Below are positions 1 to 6,829 of a DNA stretch of 10,835 nt, one piece after another. The stretch lies in contig JBGUUT010000029.1 of the NCBI GenBank assembly GCA_045133795.1, forward strand, positions 1-10,835. Direction: 5' to 3'. Within the stretch, counting starts at the first letter, position 1, and each line of letters opens with the position of its first letter. The position numbers and the translations under genes are program-made. The notes under the pieces are model-generated. The model was given only the letters and a program-made list of their open reading frames with translations, did no database searches and was not told the origin of the DNA. The DNA comes from RGIG8597 sp045133795. Lineage in GTDB: Bacteria; Spirochaetota; GWE2-31-10.

Positions 1-2
1 CT

Positions 3-392
3 TTGCTTGACCCGGAATTGAAGTTGTTTTATGATTATATTCGCAAGGGGAAAACAGACGGAAGCCTTGCAAAAACGATAGATAACAAAATTGCAGGAAT
101 AAAAGAGAATATTGAAGTAAGAGGAAAATATATGACATACACAACACGAATTGCAGAGGCTAAAAGTGAAGCCTTTGAAGATGGCTTTTCTGCCGGTGAA
201 GAACACGGTATTGCTATTGGCGAGGAACGTGGCATAACTATCGGTCGTAACGAGGGTATTTCTTTGGGAATCACGCAAGGAGCATATCAAAAAGCCGTTG
301 AAACTGCGAGAAGTATGAAATCTGAAAATATGTCGGTTAGTTTGATAGCTCATTTTACCGGTTTGTCAGTTGAAGAAATAGAGAAGCTATAA
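3..392 (+). CDS. Rpn/PD-(D/E)XK nuclease family 'transposase', C-terminal part (5' end outside window)
   Basis: The reading frame is open to the left edge, so these 129 codons are the C-terminal part of a longer protein; the TTG at position 3 is not a credible start. The sequence begins with a DPELKLFYDYIRKGK-type segment. It continues through a helical, charged stretch and then a run of glycine-spaced repeats (GFSAGEEHGIAIGEERGI and on, about residues 61-95). It ends with a small helical tail (IAHFTGLSVEEIEKL). This tail arrangement is typical of Rpn-like recombination-promoting nucleases, often annotated as YhgA-like or PD-(D/E)XK transposases. In that family the N-terminal domain, missing here, carries the nuclease site. 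The gene ends 3 nt before a strong terminator. A relic of the N-terminus of the same kind of gene lies at 10489-10590, so the family is probably multicopy here. The catalytic residues cannot be assessed. Confidence 0.8.
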   Translation: MLDPELKLFYDYIRKGKTDGSLAKTIDNKIAGIKENIEVRGKYMTYTTRIAEAKSEAFEDGFSAGEEHGIAIGEERGITIGRNEGISLGITQGAYQKAVETARSMKSENMSVSLIAHFTGLSVEEIEKL

Positions 393-395
393 CTC

Positions 396-423
396 AAAAA
401 GAGCGGAGAAATCCGCTCTTTTT
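396..423. terminator. Bidirectional Rho-independent terminator between convergent genes
   Basis: A 12-bp perfect stem (396-407 with 412-423, core GAGCGGA/TCCGCTC) closes a GAAA tetraloop. It is flanked by an A-run on the left and a T-run on the right, so it has a U-tract in either direction. It starts 3 nt after the Rpn stop codon. It also lies downstream of the convergent lipoprotein gene, whose stop is at 539. Confidence 0.92.
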
Positions 424-538
424 TATTTGCAAATTGTCTTTTGAGCCTTTTATAAGATTATTTGTTTTTCGATAAAATTAATTATTTGAGTCAAACTTTC
501 TTCCTTAGAACAGTGTGGCGGTATCGAAAAAAGCAATA

Positions 539-961
539 TTATTTTCGAATCCAATTTCCGTTAAAATTATTATCATCAAACATTGATGTCGTCAGATGAT
601 TTTCATCATTGAATTTGTATTGTCCGACAATAATTTCTCCGTCGTTTCTATAAAGAGATAAAATGCCGTTGTTCATTGTAAAATTATTTCCGTTTATGGA
701 ATGACTGTTAATAGTATTTGCGGTTTTTTTATGAAATTGCCATTTACTTTCAGATGAAAATTGAAATGTAATATTTTTATTTGTAGATAAATACCATGTT
801 CCGTAAATCTTTTGGTCATGATTGATTCTCTTTGCTCTGGAACGTTCGTTTCTTATAATTTTTGAAAGTTTAGGATGTGACCATTTATCTGCTGTAGTTT
901 CCGGAACACATGCAGTAAATATGAAAAGACTAAGTGTGCAAATTAGAAATATATTGTTCAT
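539..961 (-). CDS. Small predicted lipoprotein, function unknown
   Basis: The 140-aa protein has a short hydrophobic N-terminus (residues 4-17) ending in a lipobox-like FTAC with the candidate lipidated cysteine at 18. The signal peptide is unusual in having no Lys or Arg before the hydrophobic stretch. The mature part starts with a basic, polar linker (about 24-50). A beta-rich region follows, with IYGTWYLS (52-59) and alternating hydrophobic/polar strands up to the C-terminal NGNWIRK. The G-x-W opening and closing strands resemble lipocalin-like or META-like small barrels, but this is only a resemblance. The ATG at 961 is preceded by AGAGGG at a normal distance, which supports the start. 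It stands alone, convergent with the Rpn gene and divergent from the hydrolase. Membrane-anchored localisation is an inference, and I do not recognise the family. Confidence 0.7.
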   Translation of the reverse strand: MNNIFLICTLSLFIFTACVPETTADKWSHPKLSKIIRNERSRAKRINHDQKIYGTWYLSTNKNITFQFSSESKWQFHKKTANTINSHSINGNNFTMNNGILSLYRNDGEIIVGQYKFNDENHLTTSMFDDNNFNGNWIRK

Positions 962-1213
962 GATATTACCCTCTAATCTAATTTAATATCATTCTGATTA
1001 ATGAGAAAGTTATTTGGGAATATTTTGAGAATGGGAAAGGTGATAATAATTACGAAACGGAAGTATAAGATTGTGATGGAATTAATTTCGGAAGACAGTT
1101 GAAGTTTTATTCAGTTGTTAATTTTTGTGATTTCTGTATGTTACGAAGAAATTGATGTATTATATATGGGCTAGATTGTTTATACTTAATGAAAATCGAA
1201 ATAGGGGATAAAT

Positions 1214-1795
1214 ATGTCTAAAAGGAACGCATTATATATTCATGGTTTTATGGGAAATCCGAAAGGCGGAACTTTCTCGGCTCTTGAAAAGTTTTTTCAA
1301 GATTGGAAGATTCACTCTATTCCTTTTCCGGATTTGCATACCGACACAAATAAAACTAAACAGCTAATAAAAAATTATTGCAAGGAACATGATATAAATA
1401 TTTTAATCGGAGCTTCTTTAGGTGCTTTTTATGTTTTACAGCATGAAGAATTAATCGATAAGCTTGTAATTAATCCTTGTATGTATCCGTCCATAGAGAT
1501 TTTAAAGCTTAGAGACAGAGAAACCGGAGCTGCATTTTCTCTTGATAAAAAGGTTATAGAAGATTTTAAAGAAATGGAAAAATATCTGAATATAAAAGAT
1601 GAGCAGAAATTAAGAGTTTTTGGTATTTTTGCAAAGGATGATGAATTGTTTCATTATCAAGACAGGTTTGATGAATTGTTTGGTGATAAAAATAAAAACA
1701 GTATCTTAATTGACGGTCATCATAGTATCGAAGAGCAATATTTGGTAACCGGATTGAATGCAGCTGATATTTTTTTTAAGCGAATACAAAACTGA
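1214..1795 (+). CDS. YqiA/YcfP-like alpha/beta-fold hydrolase (probable esterase)
   Basis: The 193-aa protein has the compact alpha/beta hydrolase pattern of the YqiA/YcfP (UPF0227-like) esterases, at a length normal for them. An oxyanion-hole HGFMG lies at 10-14. The nucleophile elbow is GASLG with Ser68. A likely acid is Asp142 or Asp143 in FAKDDELF. The catalytic His is in DGHHS (His169 or His170). No signal peptide is seen, so it is cytosolic. The start is supported by AGGGGA at 1203-1208, 5 nt before the ATG. It is the first gene of a probable two-gene operon: the GNAT gene begins 16 nt after its stop. The substrate is unknown; family members cleave small esters or thioesters. No convincing -35/-10 pair could be picked in 962-1213, although the region upstream is very AT-rich (a TATACT at 1181-1186 is one possible -10). 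Confidence 0.82.
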   Translation: MSKRNALYIHGFMGNPKGGTFSALEKFFQDWKIHSIPFPDLHTDTNKTKQLIKNYCKEHDINILIGASLGAFYVLQHEELIDKLVINPCMYPSIEILKLRDRETGAAFSLDKKVIEDFKEMEKYLNIKDEQKLRVFGIFAKDDELFHYQDRFDELFGDKNKNSILIDGHHSIEEQYLVTGLNAADIFFKRIQN

Positions 1796-1811
1796 ATAAA
1801 GGAAGAAAAAG

Positions 1812-2483
1812 ATGAGTGAATTAAACAAAAAAACGGATGTTAAAATAATCAGAGAGGCTTTAGCAAAGTCTGGTTTGCATGTTATTTCTGAAAGTGAAAT
1901 AGATAAACTTGCAGATGTTGCTATGGATGCTTATGAAAATTATCCGTTGCATAATTGGTTTTGCGGTGGAACTTATAATTCGTTTATTTCTAAAATTATA
2001 ATGAAGATTTCGCTTAAAACAATGTTAAATAACGGTGTTATTTATGCGGATAGTCCGGAATTAAATGGTTTTGCAATTTGGTTACCGCCGCCTTTTTCCG
2101 GAAATAAAACATTGCCTTTTCTTTTTAACGGCGGAATAGAGTTGATATTGAAGTCCGGTTTAGGAATTATAGCTAAGCTTTTAAAATATGAAAATTATGC
2201 CATGAGTCTAAAGAAAAAATATACTAATCATGAGGATTGGTATTTATTTAATCTTTCAGTTGCTAAGAAATCGCAAAATCAGGGGATTGCTTCTAAATTA
2301 ATGCGTCCGATGTTAGAACTTTGTGATTCCAATCAGTTTGTTTGTTATTTAGAGACAGGCAAGGAATCTAATGTCGGTATGTATGAACACTTTGGTTTTG
2401 AACTTGCAGAACAAGGAATGGTTCCGGGAACAACCGTTGGTCATTATGCAATGGTTAGAAAAAAATCTATTAAAACAAATTAG
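1812..2483 (+). CDS. GNAT-family N-acetyltransferase
   Basis: The protein has 223 residues. The acetyl-CoA binding motif A is at about 143-170 (LFNLSVAKKSQNQGIASKLM), with the pyrophosphate-binding loop QNQGIA at 155-160. It is followed by the typical beta5 and alpha4 segments: CYLETGKESNVGMYEHFGF (178-196), with the Tyr191 position that often serves as general acid in GNATs. The N-terminal half (about 20-125) holds a WLPPPFSG loop and a helical insertion. This resembles GNATs in which the N-terminal region shapes the acceptor site. The acceptor is unknown. AAGGAAG lies just upstream of the ATG. It is probably cotranscribed with the hydrolase 16 nt upstream; a joint role in detoxifying or modifying a small molecule would be inference only. 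The last codons and the stop are part of a long inverted repeat (see terminator at 2453-2509). Confidence 0.83.
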   Translation: MSELNKKTDVKIIREALAKSGLHVISESEIDKLADVAMDAYENYPLHNWFCGGTYNSFISKIIMKISLKTMLNNGVIYADSPELNGFAIWLPPPFSGNKTLPFLFNGGIELILKSGLGIIAKLLKYENYAMSLKKKYTNHEDWYLFNLSVAKKSQNQGIASKLMRPMLELCDSNQFVCYLETGKESNVGMYEHFGFELAEQGMVPGTTVGHYAMVRKKSIKTN

Positions 2484-2509
2484 ATTTTTTCTAACCTTGG
2501 CGTTTTTTT
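2453..2509 (+). terminator. Probable terminator of the hydrolase-GNAT operon, overlapping the GNAT stop codon
   Basis: GGTTAG plus an A-run plus TCTA (2453-2469) pairs with its complement at 2481-2496 (16 bp with one bulged A; 11-nt loop). The stem includes the last coding triplets and the TAG stop at 2481. A T-run follows at 2503-2509, 6 nt after the stem, a larger gap than is typical, so its efficiency is uncertain. Confidence 0.5.
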
Positions 2510-2539
2510 GTATTAATAGCTTTTTTGAGTTTTGATAAT

Positions 2540-2582
2540 AAAAAAGGGGAACAAATTCTTTTATATTAAGAATCTGCTCCCC
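2540..2582 (-). terminator. Rho-independent terminator of the nfnAB operon
   Basis: Read on the minus strand, GGGGAGCAGATTCTT (2582-2568) pairs with AAGAATTTGTTCCCC (2560-2546) over 15 positions. Two of these are G-U wobbles that would be A-C mismatches on the plus strand. A run of six U follows. The wobble asymmetry shows it is selected on the minus strand, about 25 nt after the nfnB stop. Confidence 0.92.
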
Positions 2583-2606
2583 GTTAAATTGTCATTTTAT
2601 AATAAT

Positions 2607-4094
2607 TTATTTTTTAGCAAGATATTCGTTAATAGATGCGGCGGCTTTACGACCTTCACCCATTGCTAAAATTACGGTTGCCGCACCGAGTACAATATCT
2701 CCGCCTGCCCAAACTGCAGGATAAGAAGTTGCAGCTGTTTCATCAACTTTTATGTGACCTTTTGAATCTGCATTTAATCCCGGAGTAGTTTGAACCATTA
2801 ATGGATTTGAGCCGTTTCCCAATGCAACGATTACTGCGTCACAAGGTACTTCATGTTCACTTCCGGTAATTGCTACCGGTGAACGTCTGCCGGAAGCATC
2901 CGGTTCTCCGAGTTCGTAAGAAAGAACTTCAACAGCTTTTACATGTCCGTTTTCATCTCCGATAATTTTTACCGGATTTTCCAAAAATCTAAATTCTACG
3001 CCTTCTTCTTCTGCGTGAGCGACTTCTTCACGTCGAGCCGGCATTTCATTACGAGTTCTTCTGTAAATAACGGAAACTTTTTCAGCTCCCAGTCTGTATC
3101 CCATACGAGCTGCATCCATGGCAACATTACCGCCGCCGACAACAACGATATTTTTTGCATCAAATAATGGTGTGGAGGCATGTTCAGTGTCGTAGGCTTT
3201 CATTAAATTGGCACGTGTTAAATACTCGTTTGCACTGAAAACTCCGATTAGATTTTCACCTTCGATGTTCATGAATTTCGGCAATCCCGCACCGGTTCCG
3301 ACGAATGCGGCATCATATCCGGCTTCTTCTAATAACTGTGGTAAAGTTTGAGTTCTTCCCACTAAGAAATTAGTTTCAAACTTAACGCCCATTTTTTTCA
3401 ATGTATCAACTTCTTGAGCTACGATAGATTTCGGTAAACGGAATTCAGGAATACCGTAAACCATTACACCGCCGGTTTTGTGGAATGCTTCAAAAACAGT
3501 TACTTCGTGACCGGCACGGCGAACATCTGCGGCAACAGTCAATCCGGCTGGACCGGAACCGATAATCGCAACTTTTTTGCCTGTAGCGGCTGCGACTGCC
3601 GGAACATCGATTTTTCCGTTTTCACGTTCCCAGTCTGCTACAAAGCGTTCGATTCGACCGATAGCAACAGATTTTTCTGCGTCTTTTAAACCTTTTCCGA
3701 CAGTACATTGTCCTTGACATTGTTTTTCCTGCGGACAAACACGACCGCAAATTGCCGGCAATAAATTAGTTGTTTTTACCAAATCTACCGCACCTTTAAA
3801 ATCCCCGTCGGCAACTTTTCCTAAGAATTCGGGAATAGGTACACTTACCGGACAGCCTTTCATACACGGAGCATTTTTACATTGCAGACAACGCATAGCT
3901 TCGATTTGAGCTTGTTCTGCTGTATATCCCAGAGCAACTTCGTCCATTTTACGAGCTCTTTCTTTCGGTTCTCCGGTAGGCATTTCTTGTTGTTCGATTG
4001 CCATTCTGTCTTTTGGTGTAAGAGTTTTATCTTTTAAAGAAGCCAAAAGCTCTTTTGCTTCGGCTGCGTATTGTTCTTTTGTTTTGTGTGTCAT
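2607..4094 (-). CDS. nfnB: NfnB: large subunit of NADH-dependent reduced ferredoxin:NADP+ oxidoreductase (GltD-like flavoprotein)
   Basis: The 495-aa protein belongs to the GltD/NfnL flavoprotein family. The N-terminal part has two [4Fe-4S] ligand sets: Cys69, Cys72, Cys77 and Cys81, then Cys116, Cys120, Cys126 and Cys130. The FAD-binding fold starts with IIGSGPAG (177-184). The inserted NADP(H)-binding fold carries VVVGGGNVAMDAAR (317-330) and the RRT that often contacts the 2'-phosphate (345-347). WAGGDIVLGAATV (462-474) is the C-terminal FAD motif. Alone it would be called the glutamate synthase small subunit. However, it follows an NfnA gene by 1 nt and no glutamate synthase large subunit is present. 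In known NfnAB complexes this subunit holds the bifurcating FAD, reduces NADP+ and exchanges electrons with ferredoxin in the cytosol. The start at 4094 is chosen because AGGAG lies 6 nt upstream; an in-frame ATG at 4160 would lie inside nfnA. Confidence 0.9.
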   Translation of the reverse strand: MTHKTKEQYAAEAKELLASLKDKTLTPKDRMAIEQQEMPTGEPKERARKMDEVALGYTAEQAQIEAMRCLQCKNAPCMKGCPVSVPIPEFLGKVADGDFKGAVDLVKTTNLLPAICGRVCPQEKQCQGQCTVGKGLKDAEKSVAIGRIERFVADWERENGKIDVPAVAAATGKKVAIIGSGPAGLTVAADVRRAGHEVTVFEAFHKTGGVMVYGIPEFRLPKSIVAQEVDTLKKMGVKFETNFLVGRTQTLPQLLEEAGYDAAFVGTGAGLPKFMNIEGENLIGVFSANEYLTRANLMKAYDTEHASTPLFDAKNIVVVGGGNVAMDAARMGYRLGAEKVSVIYRRTRNEMPARREEVAHAEEEGVEFRFLENPVKIIGDENGHVKAVEVLSYELGEPDASGRRSPVAITGSEHEVPCDAVIVALGNGSNPLMVQTTPGLNADSKGHIKVDETAATSYPAVWAGGDIVLGAATVILAMGEGRKAAASINEYLAKK

Positions 4095-4095
4095 C

Positions 4096-4947
4096 TTATT
4101 CTCCTTTTTTTGCCGCAATTTCCATTTCCAGATGACATTTGTGACGGTCTTCATCTTCACGTTTTTTAAATGCTTTCATACGCATCATCATATTGTCGAA
4201 ATCTACTTTATGACCGTCAAATTCCGGACCGTCAACACAAACGAATTTTACTTCTCCGCCTACATTTACACGACATCCTCCGCACATTCCGGTTCCGTCA
4301 ATCATAATTGTATTAAGCGATACTGTAGTAAATACGTTGTAAGGTTTAGTCGTTAAAGCACAGAATTTCATCATTATAGGCGGACCGATTGCTACAACTT
4401 CGGCAATATTGCCGGCTTCACATTTTTCTTTAAGAGGTTCTGTAACAAGTCCTTTTCTGCCGTAAGAACCGTCATCTGTCATGATGATAAGTTCATCGGC
4501 CAATTCTCTCATTTCATTTTCAAAAATGATGAGGTCTTTATTACGTGCTCCGATAATTACAATAACTTTATTGCCGGCAGCTTTATGACCTTGAACTATC
4601 GGATGAAGCGGAGCAACTCCGATACCTCCTCCGACACAAACTACGGTACCTTTTTTTTCTATGTGAGTTGGTTGTCCCAAAGGACCTAATAAGGCAGCTA
4701 TATTATCTCCGGCATTTAATGTAGATAAGCGAAGTGTTGTAGCTCCGATGGCTTGGAATACAATCGCAATCCAGCCTTCATCTGCATTAGCATCGGCTAT
4801 TGTTAAAGGAATACGTTCACCGTAATCAATATCGATTTGGACAATAACAAATTGTCCCGGTTTTCTGTTACGTGCAATATTTACAGCTTCTATTTTCATA
4901 TAAAAAACATCTGCAGAAAGTTGACGTTTCTCTAAGATTTTATGCAT
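4096..4947 (-). CDS. nfnA: NfnA: small subunit of NADH-dependent reduced ferredoxin:NADP+ oxidoreductase (FAD/NAD/[2Fe-2S])
   Basis: The 283-aa protein is of the sulfide/dihydroorotate dehydrogenase electron-transfer subunit type. In order: a beta-barrel FAD domain with PGQFVIVQ (30-37) and RIPLTIAD (45-52); an NAD-binding fold with GGGIGVAPLHP (106-116) and IGPPIMMKF (187-195); and a C-terminal [2Fe-2S] site, MIDGTGMCGGCRV then FVCVDGPEFDGH, with Cys222, Cys225 and Cys237. Asp217 is at the position where characterised Nfn proteins use an aspartate as fourth ligand. The acidic/basic helical tail after DGPEFDGH is normal for this subfamily. In NfnAB it oxidises NADH and passes electrons to the bifurcating FAD of NfnB. 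The start at 4947 (MHKILEKRQL) has GAGGGA 4 nt upstream; an in-frame ATG at 4959 has no ribosome site. It is the first gene of the operon. Confidence 0.9.
   Translation of the reverse strand: MHKILEKRQLSADVFYMKIEAVNIARNRKPGQFVIVQIDIDYGERIPLTIADANADEGWIAIVFQAIGATTLRLSTLNAGDNIAALLGPLGQPTHIEKKGTVVCVGGGIGVAPLHPIVQGHKAAGNKVIVIIGARNKDLIIFENEMRELADELIIMTDDGSYGRKGLVTEPLKEKCEAGNIAEVVAIGPPIMMKFCALTTKPYNVFTTVSLNTIMIDGTGMCGGCRVNVGGEVKFVCVDGPEFDGHKVDFDNMMMRMKAFKKREDEDRHKCHLEMEIAAKKGE
4101..4105 (-). promoter_or_regulatory. Ribosome binding site fixing the nfnB start
   Basis: Minus-strand AGGAG lies 6 nt before the ATG at 4094 and inside the last codons of nfnA. It rules out the longer reading from 4160, which has no comparable site and would add 22 atypical residues. 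It suggests translational coupling. Confidence 0.85.
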
Positions 4948-4976
4948 AAATTCCCTCATTCAATTTTTTGGAAGGG

Positions 4977-5005
4977 ATTATACACTATGAGACTTTTTTT
5001 GACAA
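4977..5005 (-). promoter_or_regulatory. Sigma70-type promoter of nfnAB
   Basis: The minus strand carries TTGTCA (5005-5000), a 17-bp spacer with an A-run next to the -35, then a perfect TATAAT (4982-4977). Transcription would start near 4970, giving a leader of about 23 nt that contains the GAGGGA ribosome site. No operator is obvious. Confidence 0.87.
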
Positions 5006-5106
5006 TAAGCGGGACTTTTATGTTTGATAAAAATATTAAAATGTGAAGGTTTGCAGGAGATTACATATAGGTAATTTTGATTTGGAAAGAGAATAGAAAT
5101 AAAGAT

Positions 5107-5158
5107 TTTACGGTCAATGAATTATTTTATCTGTTTGAAATAATTCACTGACCGTAAA
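5107..5158 (-). terminator. Terminator of the STAS-phosphatase-transporter operon
   Basis: The arms 5107-5127 and 5138-5158 pair over 21 positions around a 10-nt loop. The single irregular pair is a G-U wobble on the minus strand but an A-C mismatch on the plus strand, so the minus orientation is favoured. A U-rich but interrupted tract (ATCTTTATTTCT) follows on the minus strand. It lies 10 nt after the transporter stop. Confidence 0.85.
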
Positions 5159-5167
5159 TATTTATTT

Positions 5168-6829
5168 TTAAATACTGGCCTTTTTTTGCTTTTTAGGTGG
5201 GATTTTATTACAAACTTCGTAATTCAGAACATTTTCTTGTTTGGCTATTATTAAAGAGACGACTACATCACCGAGAGTGTTAATCATTCCTAAAATCATT
5301 TCCAAGATAAAGTTAAGTCCGATTATGAGAGAAATCCCTTCCAAAGAAATGCCTATTTGAGACAGTAAAGTTACCATACACAAAATGATTGTTCCCGGTG
5401 CAATCGGAGCACCTAAGGATAAAATTAAAATCATAAAAATCAGAATTACCAAATCATTCATGCCCATTTGTATTCCGCAGATTCTTCCGAAAAATAAACT
5501 GATAATTGTAAGACAAACACAGTTACCGTCCATGTTTATAGTGGCACCTAGAGGAATTACAAATGATGTAATATTTTGCGGTATTCCCAATTGACGTTTA
5601 CAAAATCTCATAGTCAACGGAATTGCTGCTACACCGGAACCTTTTAGAAAGGTATCTTTCATAACCGGTATGTATTTTCTTAAAAACGTAATTGGATTTA
5701 TTCTTATTCGTATTATCAAGAATATGCAGTAAATCGCAATCATAATTATTAAACCGATTATCAAAGTCAGAATTAATTGGGCAATAGCGACGTAAACAGC
5801 TAAACTTGAACGTAAAATAACACTTGTTGTAGAACAAAATACAACAAACGGAATTGTTTTCATCACAATTGAAGAGGCTTTCCCACAAACAACGTCAAGT
5901 TCTTCCAATGAAACCTTTAGATTATGTACTTTTTTATTACTTAGGTTTAGAGATAGACCTAAAAGTAACGCAGCAACCAATAATTGCAAAGTATTTCCGG
6001 AGGTAAATGGTTCAATGATATTTGGCGGAATGGAATCAGTTAAAATATTTAAAATAGAAAAAACGCCGACACTTCCGGTTCCCATTTGAGATACCAACAT
6101 TCCGGCTGTTCCGGGTTTGAAAATGTTAAATATCAAAACGCCGGTAAGAGTTGCAATCAAAGAAGTAAATAGGTATGTGAAAATTACTTGTTTACCGCTG
6201 CGATTTAATTCTCCGAATCCGTCAAAACGAAGGATAGAACAAGTAATAGAAAGGAAAATTGCAGGCGAGGCAATAAGCATCAGTCCCGATAAAAACACTG
6301 TTTCTACCGGACCGAAAAAATTATCGATTATGAATTGATTTACGTTTTGAGGTAATACAAATCTACCGAAAAAACCAATGATTACGGATAAACAAATAGC
6401 CGTAATAGTTTGACTTGCCAACTCTCTTTCCGGAATACCTGTTATAATTGTTACATAGTTTTTAGATTTTGAATGGCGATATCTTATCGATTCCGAAAAA
6501 CTTTGTAACATTGTATTACGAATAGTACCTTCCGTATTATCTCCCAATTGATCGAGGGAAATCCCGGAAGTTTGCTCATCTAAAGACATCACATTTCCGG
6601 GAGCCGTAAAGCTTATACGAGGGATTCCCATTTTTTTATTTACAACAATTTGAACTAAAGCATCTTTGGGAGCTTGTTCTTCCATTTGAATTAAAATCTC
6701 TTCTGAAATAAGAAGAGATTCCATTAAATCACGTTTTTTCAAACGATAATTTTTTAAAGAATCCTCAATAAATTCCAAACAGTCTCCCATTTTTTCAGAG
6801 CTAATCGGAAATTCTGCGTTATAACTCAT
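5168..6829 (-). CDS. Sodium:dicarboxylate-family (DAACS/SDF) transporter with a GHKL-like N-terminal domain
   Basis: The 553-aa protein is a fusion. Residues about 1-120 are soluble and resemble a degenerate anti-sigma-kinase/GHKL ATPase domain: a helix with LLISEEILIQM (39-49) at the N-box position, but Gln48 where Asn is expected, then IVVNKK and RISFTAPG strands, with no clear G2 loop. From about 137 the transporter core follows. It has multiple membrane spans, an HP1-like segment LKGSGVAAIPLTMRF (395-409), the signature GATINMDGN (428-436), an HP2-like SLGAPIAPG (471-479) and the last span GMINTLGD (514-521). It probably moves a small organic anion or amino acid with Na+. Compared with archaeal GltPh, the serine-rich HP1 tip is S-G-V and the arginine that binds acidic side chains is Leu513, so glutamate/aspartate is an unlikely substrate. 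Its ATG overlaps the stop of the upstream phosphatase gene (TAATG). Confidence 0.85.
   Translation of the reverse strand: MSYNAEFPISSEKMGDCLEFIEDSLKNYRLKKRDLMESLLISEEILIQMEEQAPKDALVQIVVNKKMGIPRISFTAPGNVMSLDEQTSGISLDQLGDNTEGTIRNTMLQSFSESIRYRHSKSKNYVTIITGIPERELASQTITAICLSVIIGFFGRFVLPQNVNQFIIDNFFGPVETVFLSGLMLIASPAIFLSITCSILRFDGFGELNRSGKQVIFTYLFTSLIATLTGVLIFNIFKPGTAGMLVSQMGTGSVGVFSILNILTDSIPPNIIEPFTSGNTLQLLVAALLLGLSLNLSNKKVHNLKVSLEELDVVCGKASSIVMKTIPFVVFCSTTSVILRSSLAVYVAIAQLILTLIIGLIIMIAIYCIFLIIRIRINPITFLRKYIPVMKDTFLKGSGVAAIPLTMRFCKRQLGIPQNITSFVIPLGATINMDGNCVCLTIISLFFGRICGIQMGMNDLVILIFMILILSLGAPIAPGTIILCMVTLLSQIGISLEGISLIIGLNFILEMILGMINTLGDVVVSLIIAKQENVLNYEVCNKIPPKKQKKASI

Noticed and set aside
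1152..1186. Promoter TTGATG...TATACT for the hydrolase operon
   Set aside because: The spacer is 23 bp, too long for a sigma70 promoter; no better -35 for TATACT was found, so no promoter was called.
2996..3181. Open frames antisense or out of frame within nfnB and the receptor gene
   Set aside because: They overlap well-supported genes, lack ribosome sites and show no domain signatures.
2607..4094. Glutamate synthase small subunit (gltD)
   Set aside because: The partner gene is NfnA-like and no gltB is seen; the Nfn assignment explains both genes.
4095..4160. Longer start for nfnB at the ATG at 4160, adding 22 residues
   Set aside because: It overlaps nfnA, lacks a ribosome site, and the added residues are atypical; AGGAG correctly spaced before 4094 fixes the start.
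4948..4959. Longer start for nfnA at 4959
   Set aside because: No Shine-Dalgarno upstream of it, whereas GAGGGA precedes 4947, where the typical HKILEKR opening begins.
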